A DNA stretch of 64,000 bases from UBA1756 sp045132235 (GCA_045132235.1 JBGURX010000006.1:1-64000); one strand, 5' to 3'. Positions 7,259 through 22,200 are shown, counted from the stretch's first letter. The notes: a model not told the origin generated them from the sequence alone. Numbers and translations are program-made.

Positions 7259-10200
7259 TTATTTCACAATGATGAATTTAACCGTCTCAATGTTGTTCGT
7301 ACCAGTCGTTATGCGACCGAAGTAGGTACCCTGAGCCTCGAAGCCTGCCACTCTCGTGATCGTCTGCAGGTTGTTGACTCTCTGGACGTGAGCACCCTTG
7401 GCATCGAAGATGTCGAGTACAGCGCCTTCGAGTTCTTCGTCAGTGTACGGGAGCTCAATGGTAATCTCAACACCGGTGTGAGCCGGGACAGGATAGACGC
7501 GGAGCTGCGGGTTGGTAGCGACGATGATTTCGCAAGTCCAGTACTCGTTGCCCTGATCATCCATCAACCACAGGCTGTACACGCCGTTCAGACCGCCGAT
7601 CTCCTGATAGTACTGATGTGTAGCACCCTCGATGGGTTCGCCATTTCTGTACCACTGGTAAGCGATGAAGGTGTAACCGCCGTTGGTCTCAGGATTGTTG
7701 TTGGCCACCACCACATCGTCCCACTTCTGGTCGATGAGGTCGATAGCGTTGCTCGAACCCCAGAGGATCGTCACGGTGACATCGTATTCGCAACCGTCGA
7801 TGTTGATACCGAAGTGATAAGTACCAGGTTCAGTGGTCGGCATGTAGATAGTGGCAGTGTAATCCGTCATATCCAGAGTAGCCCACTCGTAGTCGAAGCC
7901 GATGTTGTTGTAATCCACAATCTGGAACCAGACCGTGTCACGATCATCGTCCACAGTGAGGTTGTTGAACTGGAAGACTGCAACTGCACCATCCGTGTCA
8001 GGACAGATAGCAATGCTGTCAGCCACAATTTCGAACTGCGACACCACGATGGAGACAGAGGTCTCTTCAACCACCTCGCCGATGCAGTATGCGTCAGACA
8101 GCTGGAAGATCTGGTAAGTCGTGGTGACATTCGGAGTGACTTCGAGTGTGAAGATGTTGCTGTAGCTGGTGTACTCGGTGGTGACGCCAGTGGTCATGTT
8201 CTGGAGCAAGAAGTGGAACGGAGCAGTACCCGTGAAGTGGAAGTTGATGATAGCATTGTCATCAGCGTTGTTCCAGCAGAGGATGTCAGAACCATTGCCG
8301 AGGGTCATCGATACTGTCGGGTGAGCGTGGACGGTCACCGTGGTAGCATTCGGCGTGTTGCTCGGCATACAGTTGGTGTTGGCCGGGGCAACATAAGTCG
8401 GATAGTACACGAAGATACCAGGCTCGTTGGCAATGTCGTAGGACTGACCGCCGAGACCGCCAAGGACGTTGGTGGCATCCTCCATGTTGTCAACAGGTGC
8501 ATAGACCCACTGGATGAAGGAACCAGTCTGGTGGTTGGCGTCTTCAACACCGCCGCTGACCGTAGCGTAGAGGTTGACCTCACCGCCTTCGCAGACATCA
8601 GCAGGTGATACCACCGTCTGACCCCAAACGGGCTGGTAGAGGACGCTCACAGACACGTTGTCTGAAGTAGCGCGGCAACCCGTAGCAGCCGGATAGGTAA
8701 CCGTCACAGAGTAGGTGTAGGTACCAATCAGGTCGTTGGTGTCGGTATGGATGGTGGTCAAACCATCGTATTCAGAAATTCTTGCGCTGTTGCGTCTCCA
8801 AGTGATGGTCGGATCACCGATACCACCTTCGATGATGGCGTTCAGCTCAACATAACCACCCTCGCAGACCTGCAGCAGACCGCTGTAGGAGATGCCTACG
8901 TAAGGCTGCTCAAGAACTTCAATCACGATGGACTGCGGTTCGGATTCACAACCCGTGTTGTATGCACTGTGGTTCTGGGTAGCGTAAACCGTGTAGGTGT
9001 AGGTACCGGCAACGGTGAGGTTCTCCGTCACCTGAGGACCGGTAGCACCCGTGATTTCGCGGCCATTGACCGTCCAGTGATACTCAGTGTTGGTGTTGGC
9101 AGCGTTCGTACCATTGCTCATGGAAGCCGTCAGAGTGACGTTGCCGCCGACACACATCTGGTTGGTCGGGAGTGAGGTAACAATGCTGTCGATGGAAGGC
9201 TCAGCATCCACCGTGTAGGTGAACTGGGCAGTAGCCACGCAGCTGTTATAGGTGTTGTTGGCAACTTCGACAGTGTAGGTGTAAGTACCGGCTGCCAAAG
9301 TAGCGTCAGTAGAGATCGTGGAGATGTTCTGAGTGTTCACCACAGCGCCGTTCAAGTACCAAGTGTAGTTGTAGGTACCCGTGGGCTGTACGTTAGCGCT
9401 CAGTTCAACACTACCGCCTTCGCAAACCTCATCGTAACCACTGATGGTAACGGTCGGCAGAGCCATCACAGAGGCCTGGACGAGAGCAGAGGTAGCGTTG
9501 CAACCGCTCATGTCGGAAGGAGTAATCACTACATTATAGTTGTAAGTACCAGCGGTGAGGGTAGCATCGGTGGTGTAAGTGTTGGAGTTGCCACCAACCT
9601 GAACACCATCTCTGTACCAAGCATAGTCGTATGCAGCGCCTTCAACCGTCTCAGCAACGTCAGCGACGAGCGTGACAGTACCGCCTTCGCATACATCAGC
9701 AGCACCAAGGATCACAACCGTAGGATCAGCAACCACGTTGGCAGCAACAGCACCAGAGGTGGCCTCGCAACCGCTCAGCGGGTTGATCACCGTTACAGTG
9801 TAGTTATAGGAACCGACAGAGAGGTTAGCATCCGTCGTGTAAGTGGACTGATTAGCACCGTCGAGCGGCTGACCGTCTCTGTTCCACTGATAGGTCACAG
9901 TAGCACCGTAGGTCTCATCAACCGTAGCCGTCATGGTCACCTGACCGCCAACGCAGACGTTAGCAGCATCGGCAATCGTGACAACCGGCAGAGCCATCAC
10001 AGGTACCGTGATCGTGTTGGAAGAACCGTCGCAAGCCACACCGTCGAGAGTGACCACCACCTGATACTCGTAGTTGCCCGGTACCAGAGTAGCGTCAGTC
10101 GTCAAGGTCGGGTTGGTTTCACCAGCGAGGATGATGCCGTTGCGATACCACTGATATTCGTAAGCGGCGCCCTCGATACCACCATCAATGTGGTGTACGT

Positions 10201-13200
10201 AGAGAGCGGTGTTGCCGCCTTCGCAAACAACGGTGTCGTTGTCAACGTTCACAGCGATGAACGGAGCCGGGTCATCAACCACGGTGAATACGTAGGTAGC
10301 ACCCTGAATTGCGGAGTTCACGTCGCAACCGTAAGCAGCATCCTCGAAGGACATCACCACGGTGTAAGCGTAGGAACCAGCAGCCAACGTGTCAGGAATT
10401 ACATAGGTAGCACCCGTGCCAACTTCCTCACCATTGTTGAACCATGTGTAGGTCGGAGTGCCGAGACCGTTGATCTGAGCCACACCACCTTCGTATGAAG
10501 CGGTGAGGGTAGCCGTACCGCCAACGCAAACGGTGGTAGCATCGTTGCTGTTGACATCAACCAAGGTCACGATCGGGTCTGCCACCACATTCACGGCAAC
10601 AGGATCAGTAATGGTAGAGGTCATACAGCCAGCGTCGCCAGTTACAGCCACGTGGATCATGTACGGAGTCTCTCTGGCTGCGAAGCCCTGACCAACGAAG
10701 ACGTTGCTGTTCTGACCAGCCGGTACATTGTCAACGTACCACTGGTAATCGTAGGTGCCAGCAGGATCAACATTGGCAGTCAGCGTGACGTTGCCGCCCT
10801 CGCAAACCGTCAGAGAACCTTCGGTAGCGACCGTGATCGTAGCTTCCGGATTCACCGTCACAACAGGAGCGAAGGCTTCAGCTGAAGTACAGCCGCTGGC
10901 TGCAAGCGTCACAATCGCGCTGTAGGTGAAGGTGGTCTGGTCGTCCACGATGGTCGGGTAATCAGTGAAGGTGTTACTGGTGATACCATCCATGCGGATG
11001 CCGTTTCTGTACCAAGTATAGGTAGCAGCACCCAGCTCAGCATCGTAGTTGCCAGTAGCGGTAACCACCACCTGACCACCGTCGCAGATCACCTCGTTGC
11101 TCACCGTGATTTCGGTGATCACCGGATCAGCGTGGATGTTGACTGTGTAGTCAGCCAAGGTCACGCAACCAGAAGTGGTCTGGGTAACGACAACCGTGTA
11201 GAAGTAGGTGCCGTCGAGCAGAGTAGCAGGTGTGGTGTAAGTGGCCTGAGTAGCACCGGCGATATCAACGCCGTTCAGCTGCCACTGATAAGTCAGGTTT
11301 TCAGTGTTGTAGTCGCCGAGGTTAGCCGTCAGCGTGGTCTGGCCACCTTCGCAGATGTCAGACTCGGTAGCGGTCACCACCACAGCAGGTGTCTCGTTGA
11401 CCATCACATTGAACGGAGCGCTCACTACACCGCAACCATTTTCATTGGTGATGACAACGGTGAAGATGTAAGGATCAACGCTCGGAGTGAGAGTCATATC
11501 CAGTACGTTGGTGGTTTCACCAGCCAGCGTCTCGTTGAAGAGTCTCCATTCGTAGCTGTAACCGTCAACCAGTGCGCTGGTGTCATTGACATTAGCAGTC
11601 AGATGGACATTGGTAGCAGCGATACCGGAACCACAGATGATAGGATCACCAGCAATCACCACCGTAGCGTTACGGAGTACGGTGACCACCATGGTGGAGG
11701 AATCAGTGATTTCAGACTCACAACCGCTGGCCGTCAAGGTAGCCTTCACGGTGTAGGTGTAAGTCGTGATGTCATTGTCAACCGTCACCTGAGACTCGTG
11801 GAGAGTAGCACCGTTTGCACCGGCCACCACAACACCATTCTTCGTCCAAGTGTAGGTCACATCACCAAGAACGTCATCGTAAACAGCCGTAGCAGTCAGC
11901 GTGAACTCGCCGCCTTCGCAAATCACAGTGTCTTCGTCGCTGATAGCAACCGTGACAACCGGATCCGGATGGACATTGACCGTCACCTCAGCATTGCTGA
12001 TGCAAGAGGTCGTGGGCTGTTCAACGATAACCTCGAAGGTCGTCGTGCTGTCGAGTGTGGTGGTGTAAGTAGAGGAGGTAGCACCTGAGATAGTGTCGCC
12101 ATTGGCAACCCACTGATAGGTGAGACCTTCAATGTTGTAGTCGTTCAGATGTGCACTGACCGTCACACTACCGCCTTCGCAGATGTCATACTCGCTAGCA
12201 AGAGCGGTGACAACCACCGGCTCGTTCACGAGAACCTCGAACGGAGCACTTTCAGTCGTACAACCATTCTCGTTACGAACGACAACGTAGAAGATGTACG
12301 GCTCGTCGTTGCTCGGAACAACCGTGTCGAAGACGTTGCTGTTGGTACCCACTGTGAGGTTGAACAGTCTCCATTCGTAGGTGAAGCCGTCAACATCAGC
12401 CACAGTGTCATTGACATTGGCAACCAAGTGGATGGTATCAGCGCCAACACCGTTGCCGCAGATGCTGTGGTCACCAGCGATTTCAACAGTCGGGTTCGGG
12501 AGAACCGTAACCACCATGGTAGAAGAGTCGGTGATGACAGACTGGCAACCATTAGCGGTCAGAGTTACGAGAACTTCATAAGTATAAGCGGTTACGTCAC
12601 CGTCAACCGTCACCGGAGACTCGGTCAGCGTGGCTTCAGTAGCGTTGTCGATTTCAACACCGTTTCTGAACCATGTATAGACCGGTGTACCGAGGACATC
12701 ATCGTAGGTAGCCGTAGCAGTCAGCGTGAACTGGCCACCTTCGCAGATGGTAGTGTCTTCGTCGCTGATAGCAACCGTAACGGTCGGGTCGGCGTGGACA
12801 CTGACCGTGTTGTCACCGTAAGCCACACAGTTGGAGGTCGGCTGGTACACTCTCACGATGAAGGTGTAGTCACCAACGGTATCCAGCGTGGTGGTGTAAG
12901 TGGACTGCGTAGCACCTGCGATAGCATTGGTGGTGTCCTCGCTGTACCACTGGTAGGTCAGGTTCGGCATGTTGTAGTCACCAATGTTAGCGGTGAAGGT
13001 CACCTCGCCACCTTCGCAGATGTCATACTCACTGATCGTGACATTGATGTCAGCAGTGTCGTTGACATATACGTAGAACGGTGCGCTTTCCGTCGTACAA
13101 CCATTCGGGTTGTGGACGATAGCAGTGAAGATGTACGGATTGTCGCTCACCTCAAGCGTGTAGTCGAGGACAGAGCTGTCAGCTGCGCCATTGACATTGG

Positions 13201-16200
13201 CATCAGTGCTGTCGATCGTACGGTTGAACAATCTCCATTCGAAGGTGTAACCGTCGGCGTCAACCACTGTGTCATTCAAGTTAGCAGTCAGAACCGTAGA
13301 GACGGCGTTCATACCGGCACCGCAGATGATCGGGTCGCCAGAGATTTCGACCGTGCTGTTCGGATAGACATGTACATCCATAGTAGAGCTATCCGTGATG
13401 ACAGACTGGCAACCGCTGGCGGTCAAGGTCACGAGGACTTCGTAACGGTAGCTGGTAAGGTCACCGTCAACCGTCACCGGAGATTCTGTCAAGGTAGCTT
13501 CAGTAGCATTTTCAATTTCAACACCATTTCTGAACCAAGTGAAGGTCGGTTCACCGAGGATGCTGTCGTAGATGGCAGTAGCCGTCAATGTGAACTGGCC
13601 ACCCTCGCAGATGTTGGTGTCATTGTCAGAGATGGCAACCGTCACAACCGGGTCAGCGTGGACGTTCACCGTAACCTCAGCATTGCTGATGCAAGAGGTG
13701 GTCGGCTGTTCAACGATGACCTCGAAGGTCGTTGTGCTATCCAGCGTAGCTGTGTAAGTAGCTTCAGTAGCACCGTCGATGGTGTCGCCGTTAGCCACCC
13801 ACTGATAGGTCAGACCCTCAATGTTGTAGTTGTTCAGGTGAGCCGACACGGTCACTGTACCACCTTCGCAGATGTCAGCTTCCGTAGTCAGAGCGGTCAC
13901 TTCAACAGCTTCGTGGACGAAGACCTCGAACGGTGCGCTCATCATCGTACAACCATTTTCGTTAGCAACGATAGCGGTGAAGATGTAAGGCTCGTCGTTA
14001 GCCGGGACAACCGTGTCGAACACGTTGCTGTCAGTGCCAACGGTGACGTTGAACAGTCTCCATTCAAAGGTGAAGCCGTGGCTGTTGCTTACACTGTCGT
14101 TGACATTGGCAACGAGGTGGATCGTGTCAGCACCAACGCCGGTACCACAGATGTTGTGGTCGCCTGCGATCTCGATGGTCGGGTTGGCGTAAACCGTAAC
14201 CACAACCGTAGAGGAATCGGTGATGACAGACTGGCAGCCGCTCTGCGGCAGGGTCACCATTACTGAATATTCATAAGTAGTAACATCACCATCAACCGTC
14301 AGCGGGCTCTCGATGTAGATGCTGTCGTGAGCGTCAGCGATCTCAACGTGGTTGCGATACCAAGTGTAGGTGGCAGGTCCAAGGATGCTGTCATACACTG
14401 CAGTGGCAGTCAAGGTCACCTGACCACCGTCGCAGATGACGGTGTCGTCGTCGTTGATTACGAGCGTGACGGTCGGATCCTCATGGACATTGATGGTAAT
14501 TTCAGAGTAGCTCAAGCAAGAGCTGGTCGTCTGGACGAGATGTACACCGAAGGTGGTGGTGGAATCCAAAGTCGTGGTGTAGGTAGATGAAGTAGCACCC
14601 GGGATGGTGTCGCCATCAGCGAACCACTGGTAAATCAGATTCGGCACATTGTAATCACCCAAGTTAGCATACAGGGTAACCTCGCCGCCGACACAAATCT
14701 CGGTTTCGCTTGCGGTAACCACGATGCTGGTGGTATCGTTCACATAGACCGGGAACTCAGCACTGCTGGTGGAGCAGCCGTTTTCATTCCATACGTGGAC
14801 AGTGAACAGGTAAGCTTCAGTGCTCGGAGCAACGAGGATTTCAAGTACGTTGCTGTCGGCACGGCCAATCACACTGTCTTGGAGTGCGTTGATCGTACGG
14901 TTGTACAGTCTCCATTCATAAGTGAAGCCATCAACCAAAGCGCTGGTGTCATTTACATTGGCAATCAAGCGGATGGTATCAAGTTCGTCGCCTGCACCGC
15001 AGATGACCGGGTCACCCTCGATCTGGACGGTAGCGTTCGGCAGAACGTTGACGTTGATGGTTGAGCTGTCGGAAACCGTGCTCATACAACCAGAAGCGGT
15101 CAGCGTGACATATACTGAATAGGTGAAGTTCACACTATCATTGTCAACCGTAACCGGATGGTCAACGAAGACTGAATCATAAGTATTGTCAAGTACAACA
15201 CCATTTCTAATCCAAGTGAAGACCGGGGTGCCGAGGATGCTGTCATACACTGCGGAAGCAGTCAGCGTGAACTCGCCACCAGAGCAAATCACAGTGTCAG
15301 AATCGCTGATGGACAGCGTGACAGTAGGATCTTCATGAACGATCACCTCGAAGCTGTCTTCGTCGAAGCAGCCTGAACGTGTTCTGGTAACCTTCACAAT
15401 GTAAGTAGTGGTGGTGTCGATGGCCGGAGTGGTGTAGAACGGCTGGGTAGCGCCATAGATAGCGTTGGCAAGCGTTACCTCATTTTCGTACCACTGGAAG
15501 ACGAGGTCATCATAGTGGTAGTTGTCAAGGTTAGCCGTCAAGGTCACATTACCGCCTTCGCAGATGTCAGCCTCGGTAGAGGTCACATATACGTTCGGTT
15601 TTCTCTCAACCCAGAATTCGAACGGTTCGCTCATCGTACGGCAGCCATTACCTCTGGTAACCTCAACCTGTACGAGGTACGGACGATCATTCGGGTAGTA
15701 GTACTCGCTGAAGTATCTGCTGTTACCGTAACCAAACTGCATATTGTCGCGGAGCTCGCCGTCAACATACCAAGTGTAGGTGAGCGGTCCAACATTGATA
15801 GAAGAAGTATCCACGTTGGCGAATGCGAAGATCGGGTCGGTCTGGCAGACATAGTTGTCACCAGTAACCTGAACTCTCGGGTTCATGTACACATTCAGTC
15901 TGTCTGAGCTGGTCTCCAGTGAAGTACAGCCTGACGGAATCTGGTGAGCAACAGCGGTATAGACATAGTAGGTGTCATCATCATCAACAGCCAGCTCGTT
16001 GAGGTTGTCGGTGAAGGTACCGGCAGTCACGTTCGGGATGAGCTCGCCATTTCTGTACCAAGTGTAGTAGTACGGATAGACAGCGGTATCAACACCACCG
16101 TGAGTATGGGCGGTGATGGTCGGCTGACCACCGTAGCACATCTCGTAGAAGCTCAGCGTAACGCTGTCAACCACCGGAATTTCGTGGACATTGATGACGA

Positions 16201-19200
16201 TGCTGTCATAGTTGACACATTCAGAACCAACCTGGTAAATCTGTACATAGTAAGTGGTGGTTGTGTCCGGAGTGACGGTCACGACGCGCTGCATGTCGCC
16301 GTCCAACGGGTTGGTCAGGCTGTCAGCGTACCATCTGTACATGAGGTTGGTAAGGTTGTAGTTGTCAATGTTAGCAGTAAGCTCGGTGCTACCACCCTTA
16401 CAGATGTCAATCTCAGTAGCCGTGATTTCAACAGCCGGCATCGGGTTGACAACGAGTCTGTAAACGTCGCTGGTGCGGACGCAACCGAGGTTGTTGGCCA
16501 CCACAACGGTGAAGTTGTAGCTGTGGTCTCTCGGTTCGAGCAGCGTGTCGAACTGAGTCATACCGATACCATCAGCGATGGTGTCGTTGTCGAGCTTCCA
16601 AGTGAAGTTCAGGTTAGCGGTCGGATACTCATCCGTGACGTTCGCATACAGATGTACGGAATCGAACTGGCAGATGAGCGGGTCGCTGGAGATAACCACG
16701 TACGGGTTCGGGTTGACTCTCAAGGAAGCAGCTGCAACGCTGTCGGAAATACAGCCAGAGACATTCTGGAAGGCCACTGCAGAATAGATATAGTCGGTGA
16801 TGTCGTTGTCGACGGTGAGCGGGCTGACCGTGAAGGTAGCACCCGTCACACCTTCGATAAGTTCACCATTTCTGTACCAAGTGTAGATATACGGATTGTT
16901 GTCCGGATCCACACCACCATGCGTGTAAGCGGTAACGACAACCTGACCACCGTCGCAGATTTCATAATCGCTCAGGATGATGCTGTCGATAACCGGTCTC
17001 TCGTTGACCTTGATGGTGATGGTATCGTATGACATACATTCTGAACCGACCTGGTAAACGGCCACTGCGTAACGAGTGGTAGAATCCGGATAAACCGTCA
17101 GTTCATTCTGCATACCACCGTAGATGCTGTCACCGCTCTCAACATTGTACCATCTGTACATGAGGTTGGTGAGGAAGCCGTTGTCAACATTAGCTCTCAA
17201 GATCGTGCTGCCAGTCTCGCAGATCGTATCTTCGTAAGCGGTAATCTCAACAACCGGACGCGGATTCACAGTCACGCTGTAAACTGCGCTCTCAGTCACA
17301 CAACCATGAGCGTTGGACACTCTAACGGTGAAGTTGTAGCTATGGTCACGCGGCTCAACCAAGGTGTCGAACTGAGTCATACCAAGACCATCAGCAACGG
17401 TATCGTTGTCAAGCATCCAGGTGAAGTTCAGGTCAGCAGTCGGATATTCGTCGGTAACATTAGCATACAAGTGGATGGTGTCATCCTCGCAGATCAACGG
17501 ATCGCTAGCAATCACAACCTGCGGGTTCGGGTTCACTCTCAGGATGCTGTCAGCATACTTGCGTTCGGAAGTACAGCCGGAGACATTCTGAGTAACAGTA
17601 GCAGAATAGACGTAGTCGGTGATGTTGCCGTCAACCGTCAGCGGGCTTTCCGTGAAGACGGAGTCGGTAATACCTTCGATGACTTCGTTATTTCTGTACC
17701 AAGTGAAGATGTAAGGAGTATTCGGAACATCCACACCGCCGTGAGCGTGTGCCGTGACGGTCACCTGACCACCGTCGCAAATCTCGTTGATAGAGAGTTC
17801 GATAGTGTCGATAACCGGAATCGGGTTGACCGTGATTCTGTAAGAACCGAAGGTCTCACAATCAGAGGTGGTCTGGAATACGCGGACGAAGTAGTTCATC
17901 GTGCTGTCAGGCATGATGGTCAGCTGCGACTGCGTAGCACCGAAGATTTCGTTAGCAGCAGTGGTGTCGTTCTTGTACCATCTGTAGGTAAGAGCATTGG
18001 CGTTGTAATCACCAATGTTAGCCGTCAAAGTGATGGTACCGCCTTCGCAGATCGTATCTTCGCTGGAGGTAACCTCAACGATGATGGTGTCATTGACATA
18101 GACGTAGAACGGAGCGCTTTCGGTCAAGCAACCATGAGCGTTGTTCACAACTGCAGTATAGATGTACGGATGATCCTGAGCCGGTTTGACATCAATGATG
18201 GTATCGGCACCAGCGCCAGTACGAGGCGTACGGATAGTATCATTGTAGAGCAACCAAGTGTAGGTGAGTTCTGCATCAATGTAATCATTGGTGACATTGG
18301 CAGAAAGCATCACTACAGAATCTTCACAGATGATCGGGTCGCCAGCGATGACCACCGTCGGGTTCGGATAAACCGTCAAGGTGTCGGTAGCGAAGGTCTG
18401 AGCCGAAGTACAGCCAGAGGAGACCTGCGAAGCAATTGCGCTATACACATACTGAGTGATATTGTTGTCGATGGTCAGCGGGCTCTCTGTGAACATGGAA
18501 TCGGTAATGCCTTCCATCAATTCACCATTGCGGAACCATGTGTAGGTGTAAGCATCGCTCGGAATGCCTTGTGAAGCGTGAGCAGTGACGGTCACCTGAC
18601 CACCGTCGCAAATTTGATCAATAGAGATAGTCACAGAATCCACAACCGGATCCGGAACAACCTCAACAGAGAAGGAGTCGATAGCCGTACAGAGACCGTC
18701 GTTGGCAACCAGTGACGAGAACACCTCCACGAAGTAATTGTGGCTCGTGTTCAAAGTGTCAGTATAAGTCGGGTTAGTAGCACCCGGGATTCTGTTGGTT
18801 TCAAGAACAGCATCCTTATACCACTGATACTGGAGGTATTCAATGTTGTAATTGTCAAGGTTTGCTGTGAAGGTCACTTCGCCACCAGTACAAATGCTGT
18901 CCTCAGTAGCAGTAATGTGAACCACAGGAGCTTCAACCACAACAACCTGGAACGGATCGCTGAAGCCAGAGCAACCATTGGCGTCCACAACCTCAACCAC
19001 GAAGTTGTAAGCATAACCCGTGGAAACCGGGAGAGAATCCCAATGATAGAATCTGTAGGACTGAATCGTCTGGTGGAGCTGTCCATCAAGATACCAGTTG
19101 TAAATGGTGGTCATCGGAGCAATGTGACCATCAACCCAAGCATTCAAGCTGATAGGCATGTACTGGCACACATACGGGTTACCAGAAATTTGGACCCAAG

Positions 19201-22200
19201 GATTACGCACCACAGTTACAGTATCGGAGAAGCCCATCTGCGAATATTCGCAACCCGGGATATCGAGAACGATGACTGCGCTGTACTGATAATGCGTGGT
19301 ATCATCATCCACCGTCAGCGGGCTCTCTCTGAACCAAGGACCGCTCAAGAAAGGATGTTCGAAACCATTTCTGTACCAGTTGTATGTGAACAAGGTAGAG
19401 TCAACTCTGTTGCCATAGAGGTCTTCCAGTTCAACCCAAACATCGATTTCACCACCATCGCAAATGAGGTGTGAGTTGTTGGCGATGTTCAAAGAGTTAA
19501 CATGGGAGATGGTGTACGGAATTCTCGGCCATACATAGACGGAGTCTGCACCCCAAGCCTGACAATTGGAGTTGGTCTGCGTGATATGGAGTTCGAACTT
19601 GTTCCACAACGAATCGGTCATCGTGTAGTGGAGAATCGGTTCGGTACCATAATCGATAGCGATCAAAGTATCAGCACCCAGGGCAGTAGTGTCATGTTTG
19701 TACCACTGGAAGGTGAGTGCTTCACTGTTGTAATCAGCGAGGTGAGCCATGAAGGTGACTTCACCACCGATACAAACAGTGTCATAGTCGGAAGTAACAA
19801 CCACCTGGATGGAAGCAGTATCATTGACATAAACCGGGAACTCATCGCTCAAGGTCGTACAACCGCGATGGTTGGCCACCTGAACTGTGTAGAGGTACGG
19901 GTTGTCAGAAGCATCCAGATGAGCTCTCAACGTATCAGAAGTTGCACCCTCAATGTCTCTGTTGGCCAGTCTCCACTGATAAGTGAGGTCGTGGTGGACA
20001 GTGTCATTGACATTGGCAACCAACATGAGGTTGTTATCAGTACCATTGACGTTGCAGATGATCGGGTCGCCAGAAATCTGGACGGTCGGATTCATGTAAA
20101 CGATGATTACCGTGTCAACAGAAGATTCGGTGAGACAGCCTTCCAAACCAAGATCCAGCGTCACACTGTAGAGGTATGCGGTAGAGTCGTTGTCAACGGC
20201 CAGCGGGCTTTCAGTAATAGAATTACCATAAGCACCCGGGATTTCAATACCATTTCTGGTCCAGATGAAACGACCTTCAACCGGCTGAGCAGGATCCTGA
20301 TCATCCATCACAGTCAAGGTAACTTCACCACCATTACAGAGGGTGTCGTGACCCGGTTCAAGATGCATGGTGAGCACCATCGGAGCAGCTACTGCGATAG
20401 TGTCATAACCGATAGCGTAGCATTCGGAAGTGGTCTGACGAACGAGGACGGTGTAGTAGGTAGTCTTCAAAGGAGCAATGTCCAAAGTGCTTTCCAAACC
20501 ACCCCAAACCTCGGTGGAATCCGTCTCGCCTTCTTCCTTAGCATACCATCTGTAAACCAAGTTGTCAGCATTGTAATCGCCAAGGTGAGCGGTCAAAGTG
20601 ACATGACCACCGGCGCAAACCGTATCAGCCGTAGCCGTCACTTCAACCAAGATGGTATCGTTGACAAACACTTCATACGGAGCGCTGGTAACCGTACAAC
20701 CATTATCGTTAGAAGCAACCACGGTGTAGATGTACGGGTTGTCGCGGAATTCAACATTCGAGAGTACCAAAGTATCCTTTGTGGATTCATTGTTGGTGAT
20801 TTCGTTGTTGGATTCATACCAAGTGTAATTCAGGTCGCGTGAAGCCACGGAAGTGTCAGAGATATGAGCAATCAAGTAGATGTTACTGTCAGTACGAGTA
20901 CAGACGATAGCATCACCAGTGATTTCGAGAATCGGGCTCGGATGGACATAGACAGTAGTGTCGATCAGTTCAGTGCGGCAACCGTCGAAAATCGGGTTGA
21001 ACATCACAGCATATTCGTATGCAGTGGAGTCGCCATCGATTGCGGCAGGTGAATCAAGAATCTGATTCAGGTTAGCACCTGCAATCTGAACACCATTTCT
21101 ATACCAAGTGTAGTAACCATCCATCTGGACAGGAGTCACAGCGAGTGTAACTTCGCCGCCGAAGCAGATAGCCGTGTCGCTCACCTCTTCCCAAGTCAGA
21201 ACCTGCGGTTCCATAATGGTGATGGTGTCGAAGCCCTGAGCCTTGCACTCGGAAGTGGTCTGCATCACATCCACAATGTACTTGTTGTACTGAGTCGGGT
21301 GGATGGTGAGGATGCGGCTGGTAGCACCGTGGATTTCAACGGTATCACCAACGTTGCTGCCTCTCACTTCAGACCATCTGTACACGAGGTTGTCAGCGTT
21401 GTAGTCCACCAAGTTGGCAGTGAAGGTCACCTCGCCACCAGGACAAATGCTGTCAACGCTGTGGGTCACCTCAACTCTTACGCTGTCGTTCACATAGACA
21501 TAGTAAGGATCGCTGGTGACAGCGCAGCCTCTTTCGTTGTAAACCGTAACGGTAAAGATGTAAGGCTCATCTCTGAAAGTAGTGTCAACAGAGAAGTCAG
21601 CAGCATCCGTACCGATATGGGTGTTGGAGAGTCTCCAGTCATAGTGGAATGTATGAGTAGAAACTGTGTCATTCAAGTTAGCGTGCAGCTCGATAGTACC
21701 GTGGTCGCAGATGATCTGGTCACCGGAAATCCAAACGGTCGGATTCGGGAACACATAGAGAGTATCTGCAACAGGTTCGCTGACGCAACCGTTGCTACCC
21801 TGGCTGACCACCACAGAATAAATGTATGTAGCAGTGTCGCCATTGAGAGCAGCAGGAGTATCATAGATGATGGAGTCGGAACCCGTCTGGTATTCCACAC
21901 CATTTCTGTACCAAGTGTAGATGTAGTCATCCGTTGTGCCGTCAGTTACATTGACTGCAGTGATAGCCACCTGATAGCCAGCGCAAACAGTGTCTGCACT
22001 CAGCTCAACATCTGCAACAACAGGAACATCAACTGCATGTACCGTAATGGTTGTAGTGTTAGAACAATTCACAAGCGGACTTGAAACGATTTGTCTGACA
22101 TTTGCAGAAATTTCATAATCGTTAGCATCCGGAAGCGTCACAGTCACCATAGGCTCAGTTGCACCAACGATTTGGGTTCCATCAAGATACCAAGTATAAA

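Noticed and set aside
11132..20842. Very long plus-strand open frames inside the giant gene (for example 12149-14266, 19502-20842, 17306-18574).
   Set aside because: They are the exact antisense of Ig repeats whose codons (acc, gtc, gac) read without stops on the other strand. They have no signal peptides, promoters or family motifs, and they break off at arbitrary points of the repeat.
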